A DNA stretch of 64,000 nt, from NCBI RefSeq assembly GCF_900090275.1, contig NZ_LT607755.1, positions 2,046,001 through 2,110,000 on the forward strand, written 5' to 3'. How positions within the stretch are numbered: the stretch's first letter is position 1; each line of letters begins with the position of its first letter. This document shows, piece by piece, positions 44,096 through 52,171 of the stretch. Below the pieces are notes generated by a model. The model saw only the letters and a program-made list of their open reading frames with translations, had not been told where the DNA came from and did no database searches. A program made the position numbers and the translations under genes. This DNA comes from Micromonospora zamorensis (GTDB lineage: Bacteria > Actinomycetota > Actinomycetes > Mycobacteriales > Micromonosporaceae).

Positions 44096-44665
44096 GTGAA
44101 TGACCCCAGCCCAGCGGACGATGACATCTCCGGCATCGGAGTCGACCCGGTGGCCTTCGCGGTCTTCTACCGGCGGCACGTGGAGGCGGTGGGCCGGTTC
44201 GTGGCACGGCGGGTCGACGATCCGCACCTCGCCGCCGACCTGACCGCCGACGTGTTCCTCGCGGTGATCGAGTCGGCAGCGGGTTACCGGCCGGACCGGG
44301 GCAGCCAGATCGGCTGGCTGTACGGGGTGGCTCGCAACGTCATCGGCGACGAGCGAAGGCGGGCGGCCCAACGGCTGCGGGTGACCGGCCGGCTGGCCGG
44401 ACGACGGGACCTGGGCCCCGACGACATCGCTCGCATCGAGGAGCGCATCGATGCCGAGTCGGCGGCCCGCCGTACCCATCGCGCGCTGAGCGAGCTGCCC
44501 GAGGACACCCGCACGCTTGTCGAACTGATCGCCGTGGACGGCCTCACCGTCGCGGACGCGGCGACCGCCCTCGGGATCTCGCCGGTCGCCGCCCGGGTCC
44601 GTCTGCATCGTGCCCGTCGCGTCGTCCGCGCCGTGCTCGCCCGCCCAGTCACCACCCTCGCCTGA
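44096..44665 (+). CDS. ECF-type RNA polymerase sigma factor
   Basis: A 189-residue sigma factor from GTG 44096. Region 2 (about 20-90: DPVAFAVFYRRHVEAVGRF to IGWLYGVARNVIGDERRR) and region 4 (about 125-180: LSELPEDTRTLVELIAVDGL to VAARVRLHRARRVV). It is followed 17 bases downstream by a membrane protein of the CU044_5270 type, the usual partner arrangement in actinomycetes, which may act as an anti-sigma factor. Confidence 0.88.
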   Translation: MNDPSPADDDISGIGVDPVAFAVFYRRHVEAVGRFVARRVDDPHLAADLTADVFLAVIESAAGYRPDRGSQIGWLYGVARNVIGDERRRAAQRLRVTGRLAGRRDLGPDDIARIEERIDAESAARRTHRALSELPEDTRTLVELIAVDGLTVADAATALGISPVAARVRLHRARRVVRAVLARPVTTLA

Positions 44666-44682
44666 TGGAAGGAGATGGCGTC

Positions 44683-45648
44683 ATGAACAAGACCGATCAG
44701 TCGTCGCACGGTTTCGAGGAGCAGCTCCTCACGGACCTGACCGCGCACGTCGCCCGGCGGGCCGACCTGATCTCGACGGCCCGTCCCGCCGGACGTCGTG
44801 CCCGCTTCCTGCGCGGTTGGCGCCTCGCCGGGGCGTTCGGGCTGGCAGTCGCACTGACCGCCGGTGCGCTGGCGGTCCAGACGATGAGAGTGGGCGACAA
44901 GCCGCCGCCCACGGCCAGCGCCGCGGAGATCTTCCAGAGGGCGGCCGACGCCGCCCGGCAGCAGCCCGAGCTCACCGCTCGACCCGATCAGTACGTCTTC
45001 ACGGAGCGCCTGGCGACGACGCGGGAGCTGCCGGGCAGCGGCCCGTACACCACCATTCGCGTGCAGAGGTGGGAGTCGGCTGGGGGAGTCGCCCACGCGC
45101 AGACACGTTACCGACCGGAGGCCGACCCGAACGCATGGAGCGAGCTGAGGGTGCACCGCATGGACGATCCCGGCGATCCCGACAAGGAGCTCGACGCGTT
45201 CCCGCCGCCCGCGTACCACGACGATCTGCCCACCGATCCGGACGAGCTGCTTCGACACCTTCGGGAACACCCGGTCGACCTGCATCTTCCCGAGGGTGCC
45301 GACGAAGAGGCCGTCTACGGGGACGTGAGCATGGCGTACACCACCGCGCGGTCGATGCTCGACGGTTACGTGCCGCCCCGAGCGCTGGCGGCGCTGTACG
45401 AGCTGCTGGCCCGGGAGCCCGGAGCGGTCGTCATCTCGGGCGACGTGGTGGACGCCGCCGGCCGGCACGGGGTGGCGATTCGGATGCCCGGCGTGATCGG
45501 TGGCCACGAGGACTTCATCTTCGACCGGGACAGCCACGTCTTCCTCGGCAGACGTGGGTCGGTGGTGCGCAACGGCAAGGAGTCGCTGTACTCGACTGCC
45601 GCGTTCATCCGGCTCGCCATCGTGGACCGACCGGGGCAACTGCCCTGA
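44683..45648 (+). CDS. CU044_5270-type membrane protein, probable anti-sigma partner
   Basis: A 321-residue protein from ATG 44683 (GGAAGGAG eight bases before). One transmembrane helix at about 46-68 splits a short cytoplasmic N-terminus (1-45; candidate anti-sigma segment) from a large outer domain (70-321). The outer domain reads QYVFTERLATTREL, then GYVPPRALAALYELLAREPG, and ends in VIGGHEDFIFDRD. This layout is that of the CU044_5270 family found after ECF sigma genes. Anti-sigma function is inferred from context. Confidence 0.78.
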   Translation: MNKTDQSSHGFEEQLLTDLTAHVARRADLISTARPAGRRARFLRGWRLAGAFGLAVALTAGALAVQTMRVGDKPPPTASAAEIFQRAADAARQQPELTARPDQYVFTERLATTRELPGSGPYTTIRVQRWESAGGVAHAQTRYRPEADPNAWSELRVHRMDDPGDPDKELDAFPPPAYHDDLPTDPDELLRHLREHPVDLHLPEGADEEAVYGDVSMAYTTARSMLDGYVPPRALAALYELLAREPGAVVISGDVVDAAGRHGVAIRMPGVIGGHEDFIFDRDSHVFLGRRGSVVRNGKESLYSTAAFIRLAIVDRPGQLP

Positions 45649-45691
45649 CCGGTGCTGGGATCGCCTGTGCGCGGCTCACCGCGCCGATCTC

Positions 45692-46828
45692 CTACCCGGT
45701 TGGTCGGTCCTCACCCAGCCAGGAGAGGTCGCGTAGTGAGCCTTCCAGGTGCGCGATCGCGATGGTCGCGACGGTGTCCACGCCGACCCCGGTGTGGGCG
45801 ACGATGCGACGAGCCACAGTGATCGCCTCCTGCGGGTTGGTCGCCTCGAACAGCAGTGGCACCAGCGCGCGTACCGCGGCGCACCTGCCGTCGATGTCCT
45901 CGAGCAACCGGGGATGTCGCTCGACGAGCCGGGTGAGGCGGTGGTCGACCACCGCGTCGAGCATGGGCTGCGCCCGTCGCCGCAGGGTCGCCCGCAGCGC
46001 GGCCCTGCCGTGCGGGGCGCGCAGCAGGTCCGCCGGGTCGGCGCCGGCGCGGAACTCGGCCGCCAGCAGCGGGCCGGGACAGCGCGCCTGTCGGAGCAGC
46101 TGCCACGCGCGGTCCACCGCCGCGCGGCCCGCCGGGTCCGCGTCGAAGGCCGTGACCAGGCCCCGCGCGGCACCGGGCAGCTCCCGCAGGATGGTGGCCT
46201 GGGTGTCACTGAGGGTGGTGCCGCAGGGCGCGAGGGCCACCGCTCCGGTCCGGCCGGACCGGGAGTAGGACAGCCACACCGCGAGGACGTCGGCGGGCCC
46301 CTCGACGAGGACCGGGGTCCATCGGGCGGCGATGCGGTCCTGCTGCTCGGCGAGACCGAACAGCAGGTGGCTCTTGTTGTAGATCGCTGTCCGCGGGTTG
46401 TTGAGGTACTTCGGTACGTCTCCGGCATGTGGGCCGGCGCGGCCGAGGAATGCCACTGTGTGCCCGGCCGGGTCGCGTACCGGGAACATGACCCGGTCGC
46501 GGAACACGTCGATGAGGCGGTCCGGGCCGGTCCGGGTGCGGGTCGACAGGCCGGCGCCGATCAACTCCTCCGGTGTGAAGCCGGCGGCGCGCAGGTGGCC
46601 GGTCAGCGCACTCCAGCCCGGCGGGGCGTACCCGACCCGCCACGGCCACTCCCGCTGCACGAGGACACCGAGGCCGCGTTCGACGAGGTAGGCGCGCGGC
46701 GCGTCGGCGTGCGCGAGCTGGGCGCGGTAGTACGACACCGCGGCGTCGACGGCCGCCAGCAGGCGCCCGGGCTCAAGCCCGGCGCCGCGCACTGCTGGCG
46801 TCGGCTGACGGAGTCGGGGTGCGCCCAT
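45692..46828 (-). CDS. DnaG-like primase/Toprim protein without zinc finger
   Basis: A 378-residue protein. Residues about 30-165 match the catalytic-core N-terminal lobe of DnaG (YLVERGLGVLVQREWPWRVG, DRVMFPVRDPAGHTVAFLGR and PKYLNNPRTAIYNKSHLLFG). The Toprim domain follows with Glu176 in LVEGPADVLAV and the DxD pair Asp229/Asp231 in FDADPAG. The CHC2 zinc finger that guides template choice in DnaG is absent, and the helicase-binding tail is short or replaced. Catalytic residues are intact. It may be an accessory or phage/plasmid-derived primase. Single gene. Confidence 0.82.
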   Translation of the reverse strand: MGAPRLRQPTPAVRGAGLEPGRLLAAVDAAVSYYRAQLAHADAPRAYLVERGLGVLVQREWPWRVGYAPPGWSALTGHLRAAGFTPEELIGAGLSTRTRTGPDRLIDVFRDRVMFPVRDPAGHTVAFLGRAGPHAGDVPKYLNNPRTAIYNKSHLLFGLAEQQDRIAARWTPVLVEGPADVLAVWLSYSRSGRTGAVALAPCGTTLSDTQATILRELPGAARGLVTAFDADPAGRAAVDRAWQLLRQARCPGPLLAAEFRAGADPADLLRAPHGRAALRATLRRRAQPMLDAVVDHRLTRLVERHPRLLEDIDGRCAAVRALVPLLFEATNPQEAITVARRIVAHTGVGVDTVATIAIAHLEGSLRDLSWLGEDRPTG

Positions 46829-46898
46829 CGGCTACCTCCGGGATCCACGCTAGCGGCCGCCGGCCCGTCACCGCCAAGATCGGGGTACGCCCCTGCGT

Positions 46899-47975
46899 TC
46901 AGTACGGGTAGCCGGGAACGTTGAGTCGCACGCTGTAGAGGCCGGAGTCGTTCCGCGGGCCCGAGGTGACGTAGAGGGTCTGCCGGTCGGGGCCGCCGAA
47001 CGCCACGTTGGTCGTACCGGAGGTGCCGGCCCGGATCGTGCCGAGCTGGGTGCCCGCGGGGGAGTAGACGTGCACCAGGGAGTCCGAGCCCGACGCCCAG
47101 TACACGTTGCCCGCGCAGTCGATCGTCGCGCCGTCCGGACCGCCGATGTAGTTCACGAAGACGCTGCGAGCGCCGGTGCTGCCGTCGGGCTGGACGACGT
47201 ACTTGTAAATTTTGTTCTCGGAGTAGGCACCCACGTACAGCGCGGTCCCGTCCGGCGAGAGCGCGATGCCGTTGGGTTGGCGCAGCCGGTCGTCCACCAG
47301 TGACACCTGGCCGCCGGAGACGCGGAAGACGCTGGTACGCCCACCCATCTGGTCGGCGCGGTTGCCGCGCTGGAAGTTCGGGTCGGTGAAGTAGACAACG
47401 CCATCCGAACGGACCGCGACGTCGTTGGGCGAGTTGAACGCCCGGCCCTGGTAGTTCGCCGCGACGGTGCTGCGTGCCCGGTCGCTCAGCCGGTACGCGG
47501 ACACGCTCCGCTGGTCGTGGGTCGCCGCGACGACCTGCTGGGCGTCGGCGCTGAGCGCCAGGCCGTTGCTGCCCGCGTTGGCGATGAACGTGTCGAAGGT
47601 CGCTGGCGGGGTGAACCGACGGATCGTGGACGGCTGGACGTTGTACGGCCCGGTGCCCGCGGCCATGTCGGACATCAGGAGGTAGCCACCGTCGGCGACC
47701 CAGACCGGCCCTTCGAGGAACGAGAATCCACCCTGGATCCTGGGCGCTGTCACGGAACTGGCCGGCAGCGGCGGGCCGTATCCGGTCCCCGTCGGGCATG
47801 CGCCTGCTGGCGTGCCGGGCGGATTGGCGAGCGCGCCACCGGCTGCGGAGTGAGCGCTAACATGAGCGGCACGCAGAGTGTCCGGGGGAGCGGCAGTGGC
47901 CACGCTGGTGAGGGGTGCGGTGCTGAGCGCGAGGCACAGACCGCCCAGCGCGGCGATGGTGGGACGCCAGTTCAT
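46899..47975 (-). CDS. Secreted SMP-30/gluconolactonase-like beta-propeller protein
   Basis: A 358-residue protein from ATG 47975 with a signal peptide (Ala-rich cleavage near 29). A six-bladed beta-propeller follows (RIQGGFSFLEGPVWVADGGY with the metal-binding Glu; then NDVAVRSDGVVYFTDP, PNGIALSPDGTALYVG, DGATIDCAGNVYWA). These match the SMP-30/gluconolaconase/LRE-like pattern, lactone hydrolases with one divalent metal. The substrate is unknown. Confidence 0.85.
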   Translation of the reverse strand: MNWRPTIAALGGLCLALSTAPLTSVATAAPPDTLRAAHVSAHSAAGGALANPPGTPAGACPTGTGYGPPLPASSVTAPRIQGGFSFLEGPVWVADGGYLLMSDMAAGTGPYNVQPSTIRRFTPPATFDTFIANAGSNGLALSADAQQVVAATHDQRSVSAYRLSDRARSTVAANYQGRAFNSPNDVAVRSDGVVYFTDPNFQRGNRADQMGGRTSVFRVSGGQVSLVDDRLRQPNGIALSPDGTALYVGAYSENKIYKYVVQPDGSTGARSVFVNYIGGPDGATIDCAGNVYWASGSDSLVHVYSPAGTQLGTIRAGTSGTTNVAFGGPDRQTLYVTSGPRNDSGLYSVRLNVPGYPY

Positions 47976-48158
47976 CGAAGACTCCTGTCGACGTCGGCGG
48001 GCGCGAAGCCCGGCGATCGACGGCGGGCGTGGTCGCGGGGGCGGCACGGCGCGCGCGGGCCGTCAACGTGGGTACGACGCAGCATATGCGACAAGCAAGT
48101 GACTAACGTCAATGCATGGTCTGTTGTTTGCCAGATTTCCGGCGCAGTGGCCACTGCC

Positions 48159-48557
48159 TCAGGCGGTCGTGGACGGGCGCTGTGCCCTGATCCCCACGAT
48201 GCCGGCGACCAGGAGCACCGCCACCGGCAGGAACGCGCCACCGATGCCCAGCCCGAGCAGCAGCCCCCACGCGGTGATGATCAGCGCGGCCACCACGTCG
48301 GCGACCACTGTCAGCCGACCGATCCGCTGCGCGAGCACCGGCAGCGTCGCGGCCACCACTGGCACGCCGAGCAGGTAGCTGGCCGCAGCCCCGGAATCGT
48401 CCACGGTGTAGGGAGTCAGCGCGGCAGCCACCAGCACCGTGATCACCAGAGCCGACCACCGGACCACCCGTCGAGCGTCGACCGGCTTGCGGACCAGCAC
48501 CACGACACCGACGAGCAGGACGCCGACGATCGCCCCGACGGTCACCAGATCAATCAT
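48159..48557 (-). CDS. Small four-helix membrane protein
   Basis: A 132-residue protein with hydrophobic helices at about 4-22, 34-50, 58-78 and 85-122. No motif recognisable. Start ATG 48557 is 33 bases from the divergent methyltransferase ATG. Coding character (third-position GC) is good. Confidence 0.7.
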   Translation of the reverse strand: MIDLVTVGAIVGVLLVGVVVLVRKPVDARRVVRWSALVITVLVAAALTPYTVDDSGAAASYLLGVPVVAATLPVLAQRIGRLTVVADVVAALIITAWGLLLGLGIGGAFLPVAVLLVAGIVGIRAQRPSTTA

Positions 48558-48590
48558 CGTGCCCTCCCCGACCGCAGGTATGGTGCCGCC

Positions 48591-49403
48591 ATGGCATCCC
48601 CAGTCTGGGCCGACGGTACGGCCTACGAGGCCTACGTGGGTCGGTGGAGCCGGCTCGTCGCTGTGGACTTCCTGCGCTGGCTCGACCTGCCGCGCGGACT
48701 GCGCTGGCTCGATGTGGGTAGCGGCACCGGCGTGCTGACCTCGACCGTGCTGACGACCGCGCAACCGCGCCAGATCACCGGCGTGGACCCCTCCGAGGGG
48801 TTCGTGACGCAGGCCCGCGCCCAGGTCACCGACCCGAGGGCCGACTTCGCGGTCGGCGATGCCCGGGTGCTGCCCCTGCCGGACGACGCCGTCGACGTGG
48901 TGGTGAGTGGTCTGGTGCTGAACTTCGTACCCGAGCCGGCGCGGGCGGTGGCGGACTTCGCCCGCGTGGTCAACCCCGGTGGGGCGGTGGCCGCGTACGT
49001 CTGGGACTACGCCGAGGGAATGGAAATGATGCGGCACTTCTGGGACGCGGCCAGCGCGCTCGAACCCGCCGCTGCTGCCCGGGACGACGGCCGCGGCTTC
49101 TCGCTGTGCCGGCCGGATGTGCTCCAGGCGCTGTGGCGCGACGCTGGGCTCACGGACATCTCGGTACGGGCGATCGAGGTGCCGACCGTCTTCGCCAGCT
49201 TCGCCGACTACTGGACACCGTTCCTCGGCGGGCAGGGCTCCGCCCCGGCGTACCTGGCCTCGTTGGCGGAGCCCGAGCAGGCCGCCCTGCGGGATCTGCT
49301 CGCCGCCCGGCTGCCGCCCGGACCCGACGGGTCGATCCAGCTCACGGCCCGCGCCTGGGCGGTCCGTGGCACCCGGCCGACGACTGGCGCGTCGTCGACG
49401 TAG
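48591..49403 (+). CDS. Class I SAM-dependent methyltransferase
   Basis: A 270-residue methyltransferase. Motif I LRWLDVGSGTGVLTST, Asp in ITGVDPSEGF, motif IV DVVVSGLVLNFVPEP and RVVNPGGAVAAYVWDYA. Similar to small-molecule or SAM-dependent methyltransferases of the UbiE type; substrate unknown. The start is ATG 48591, two residues before the family pattern begins. It runs tail to tail with the hydrolase at 49443. Confidence 0.85.
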   Translation: MASPVWADGTAYEAYVGRWSRLVAVDFLRWLDLPRGLRWLDVGSGTGVLTSTVLTTAQPRQITGVDPSEGFVTQARAQVTDPRADFAVGDARVLPLPDDAVDVVVSGLVLNFVPEPARAVADFARVVNPGGAVAAYVWDYAEGMEMMRHFWDAASALEPAAAARDDGRGFSLCRPDVLQALWRDAGLTDISVRAIEVPTVFASFADYWTPFLGGQGSAPAYLASLAEPEQAALRDLLAARLPPGPDGSIQLTARAWAVRGTRPTTGASST

Positions 49404-49442
49404 CAGCCCCGCCGGTGACTGGGAGAGGGGGTGCCAGCACCG

Positions 49443-50084
49443 TCAGCGCAGGTACGCGGACAACCGGTCGGCGAGCTGCTGCGGATGGCTGAACGACACC
49501 GCGTGGCAGCCGTCGATCTCATCAGGGGTGACGCCGAGCCGGTCGGCGGCCACCCGGCGCTGGAAGTCCGCCGGAAAGAACCGGTCCTCGCGGGCGATGA
49601 GCACCTTCGTCGGCACGTCCGGCCAGGCGTTCAGAGGCCACGGCTCGTTGCCCTCGGCGCTGACCTGGTCCCGGTTGTGCGCCGCAGCCTGCGCGATCAA
49701 CTCGGCCGGCACCCCGTTGTAGAACTGCTCCTCCTCGGTGAGCCCTTCCGCGCCGCGATAGCCGGTGTTGCCCCACCAGTCCCCGGGCTTTTCACCGGGC
49801 TGGGGGATCATCGGTGTGAGCAGGACGATCAGCCGCACCGGCAGCCGGTCGGCGATCAGCGGCGCGGTGAACGCGCCATACGAGTGGCCGACGACCACAA
49901 CATCGCGCCGGTTGCCGATCGCGCTGACGACCGTGTCGCAGAACTCGGCGAACCCCGCCGACCTGTCCTCGATCGGCAGCTCCGGCACCACCACGTCGTG
50001 GCCGCGGCTGGTCAGCTCGGGGACCACGAGATGCCAGTCCCAGGCGCTGCCCCCGCCGCCGTGGATCAGAACGAAAGTCGCCAT
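49443..50084 (-). CDS. Alpha/beta hydrolase
   Basis: A 213-residue hydrolase. FVLIHGGGGSAWDWHLV (oxyanion), VVVGHSYGAFTAPLIA (nucleophile Ser), and REDRFFP plus DGCHAVSFSHP near the end for acid and His. All triad residues present. Resembles small esterases/haloperoxidase-like hydrolases; substrate unknown. Start chosen at ATG 50084, giving the family N-terminus MATFVLIHG. Confidence 0.85.
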   Translation of the reverse strand: MATFVLIHGGGGSAWDWHLVVPELTSRGHDVVVPELPIEDRSAGFAEFCDTVVSAIGNRRDVVVVGHSYGAFTAPLIADRLPVRLIVLLTPMIPQPGEKPGDWWGNTGYRGAEGLTEEEQFYNGVPAELIAQAAAHNRDQVSAEGNEPWPLNAWPDVPTKVLIAREDRFFPADFQRRVAADRLGVTPDEIDGCHAVSFSHPQQLADRLSAYLR

Positions 50085-50151
50085 GACCCGAAGCCTCGCA
50101 CCCGGGTACGACATGCGCGTTGGCAAGCGATGGAGCCGCCCAGCGGCGACA

Positions 50152-50517
50152 ATGGCAAGAGTGGCGCCCGCCTTCGTCCTGCACGATCACCGCAAACCAC
50201 GGCCGCACTTCGACCTGCGGCTCGAGGAGGGCGGTGTGCTGCGCTCCTGGGCAGTGCCGCGGGGCCTGCCGGACAGCCCCCGCGACAACCGGCTCGCCAT
50301 CGCCGTGCCCGACCACCACCTCGATCACCTCACCTACGAGGACGCCGACAAGTCGATCGCCGACATCGGCACCTGGGAGGAGCACGACCGCACCGACCGT
50401 CGGATGCTGTTCACGTTGCACGGCCGCACCGGCAGTCGGCGGTACGCGCTGATCCGCACCGGTGAGGGGTGGCTGCTCCACCTGACGAAGGAACAGCCCT
50501 CCGACGATCTCGGATAG
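50152..50517 (+). CDS. Stand-alone LigD-type 3'-phosphoesterase
   Basis: A 121-residue single-domain protein. The N-terminal VLHDHRKPRPHFDLRLEEGG carries the His-x-Asp-x-Arg pattern of the LigD phosphoesterase domain, with PRGLPDSPRDNRLAIA and DHHLDHLTYED following and GWLLHLTKE at the end. In LigD this domain trims 3' ends before sealing in NHEJ; here it is not fused to ligase or polymerase domains. A damaged copy of the gene lies at 4808-4910, over 45 kb away. Start ATG 50152 is the first with the family N-terminus. Confidence 0.85.
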   Translation: MARVAPAFVLHDHRKPRPHFDLRLEEGGVLRSWAVPRGLPDSPRDNRLAIAVPDHHLDHLTYEDADKSIADIGTWEEHDRTDRRMLFTLHGRTGSRRYALIRTGEGWLLHLTKEQPSDDLG

Positions 50518-50663
50518 TTGCTGTCGTCGACCTCTGGACTTCACGTCTGCGCGGGCCGGGCGGTCCGTCGGATCACCGCATCGCCTCTGCGAGGTCGGCG
50601 GCGGTGTCGAACCCTCCGGCGATCAGCACTCCGGCAGAAGCCTCGTCACCGCATAATCAGGGC

Positions 50664-51311
50664 GTGCGGTCCAAGAGCGACAATCCTCGTCTGGTGCGTC
50701 AACCCGGTCGGTTGATCTCCTTCAGCGACGCTGTGTTCGCCATCGCCGTGACGCTTCTCGTGCTGGAGATCCAACCCCCGCAGGACTTCGGGCATCTCCT
50801 GCGGGGCCTCGGCGCGCTGTGGCCGTCGTACCTGGCATATGCGCTGAGCTTCCTGCTCATCGGGCAGGTGTGGGTCAACCACCACGTCATGTTCGACCGG
50901 GTCCGGCACGTCGACCGGGAGGTTCTGTTCCTCAACACCCTGCTGTTGATGGTCATCGCCTTCCTGCCGTTCTCCACGTCGTTGCTCGCCGACGCGTTGC
51001 GCGCGGAACAGGGTCTGCGCGTCGCGGTCGTCGTCTACGGCGCCACACTGTGGACAGCGGCGGCCCTGTTCAACGTCATTTGGGCCCATCTCCGCCGCGC
51101 CAGACTGCTGGACCCCGACCTGGGCCCCTTCGGCATCCGGGCCATCGGCCGCAGGTTCGCGCTCGCGTTGGTCTGGATCGGCTCCGGCATCCTCGTCGGC
51201 GCGTTCGTGCCGATCGCGGGCGTCGTCATCATCGCCGGCTTCCTGCCCGCCTACTACCTCCCGATCCGCGGCGAGTACGGCGAGGACACGGCCACCGACC
51301 GGCCCGGCTAG
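50664..51311 (+). CDS. TMEM175/DUF1211-type potassium-channel-like membrane protein
   Basis: A 215-residue six-helix membrane protein. FSDAVFAIAVTLLVLEI is the TMEM175 signature (FSDA at the start of helix 1), followed by helices near 50-75, 90-110, 115-135, 150-170 and 180-205. Bacterial members form tetrameric potassium channels. Start GTG 50664. Confidence 0.85.
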   Translation: MRSKSDNPRLVRQPGRLISFSDAVFAIAVTLLVLEIQPPQDFGHLLRGLGALWPSYLAYALSFLLIGQVWVNHHVMFDRVRHVDREVLFLNTLLLMVIAFLPFSTSLLADALRAEQGLRVAVVVYGATLWTAAALFNVIWAHLRRARLLDPDLGPFGIRAIGRRFALALVWIGSGILVGAFVPIAGVVIIAGFLPAYYLPIRGEYGEDTATDRPG

Positions 51312-51396
51312 CCCTCACGACCCCCGACGTTCGCGGATCGCCGGACCGCTGGGTGTCCCGGTGTGGACGCGGTCGGCGGCGGGTTAGCCTGCTGTC

Positions 51397-52011
51397 GTGG
51401 CGGGAGCTGAACTGGATGAGTTGATCGTCGCGGACGGCGAGGGGCTTCGTGCGTGGTTGTTGGCCAACCACGCCACGTCACCGGGCATCTGGCTCGCACT
51501 GGCCAGGAAGGGCGGCACCGTCACCACGCTGACCTGGCAACAGGCGGTTGACGAGGGGCTGTGCTTCGGCTGGATCGACGGGCAGGCCCGTAAGCGGGAT
51601 CAGGAGAGCTCCTGGATCCGGTTCACCCCACGCAGGCCCCGCAGCTCGTGGTCGCAGCGCAACGTCGCCAACGTGGCTCGGCTGGAGGAGCAGGGTCGGA
51701 TGCTGCCTCCGGGCCGCGCAGCGGTGGACGCCGCGAAGGCGGACGGGAGGTGGGCGGCCGCCTATGCTCCTCCCTCGGAGGCCGAGGTGCCGGCCGACCT
51801 TCTCGCCGCGATCGCCGCCGACCCCGCTGCCCAGGCCATGCTCGACGTCCTCACCAAGGCCAATCGATTCGCTCTCATCCACCGCGTCAACGGCGTCAAG
51901 CGGGCTGAGACGCGGGAGCGGAAGATCCGCGAATTCGTCGCGATGCTGGCCCGCCACGAGACGTTCTATCCGCAGAAGGCCAGGCCAGCGGATCCGCCGC
52001 CATCGGCATAG
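51397..52011 (+). CDS. YdeI/OmpD-associated-family protein
   Basis: A 204-residue protein from GTG 51397. The motif GIWLALARKGG, TWQQAVDEGLCFGWIDGQ and the FTPRRPRSSWSQRNVANVAR stretch are typical of the YdeI/OmpD-associated family; a basic tail follows. No known enzyme function. A single gene. Confidence 0.85.
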   Translation: MAGAELDELIVADGEGLRAWLLANHATSPGIWLALARKGGTVTTLTWQQAVDEGLCFGWIDGQARKRDQESSWIRFTPRRPRSSWSQRNVANVARLEEQGRMLPPGRAAVDAAKADGRWAAAYAPPSEAEVPADLLAAIAADPAAQAMLDVLTKANRFALIHRVNGVKRAETRERKIREFVAMLARHETFYPQKARPADPPPSA

Positions 52012-52171
52012 CGCATCCGTCCGGGCGGCGGCAGAGGCGCAACGGCTGTACCGGATGACTGGTGGGCCGACGACGGGGATCCGCCGTGTCAGGAGTTAGG
52101 GGTGGGCCGACGCCGGCCGGGTCCGTAGATTCAGCTTCGGTTGCGTTTGTGCGGCCGCGAGGGGGCTGGCC

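Noticed and set aside
45749..46924. 391-residue plus-strand frame opposite the primase-like gene
   Set aside because: No domain motifs; the minus strand encodes clear DnaG/Toprim motifs.
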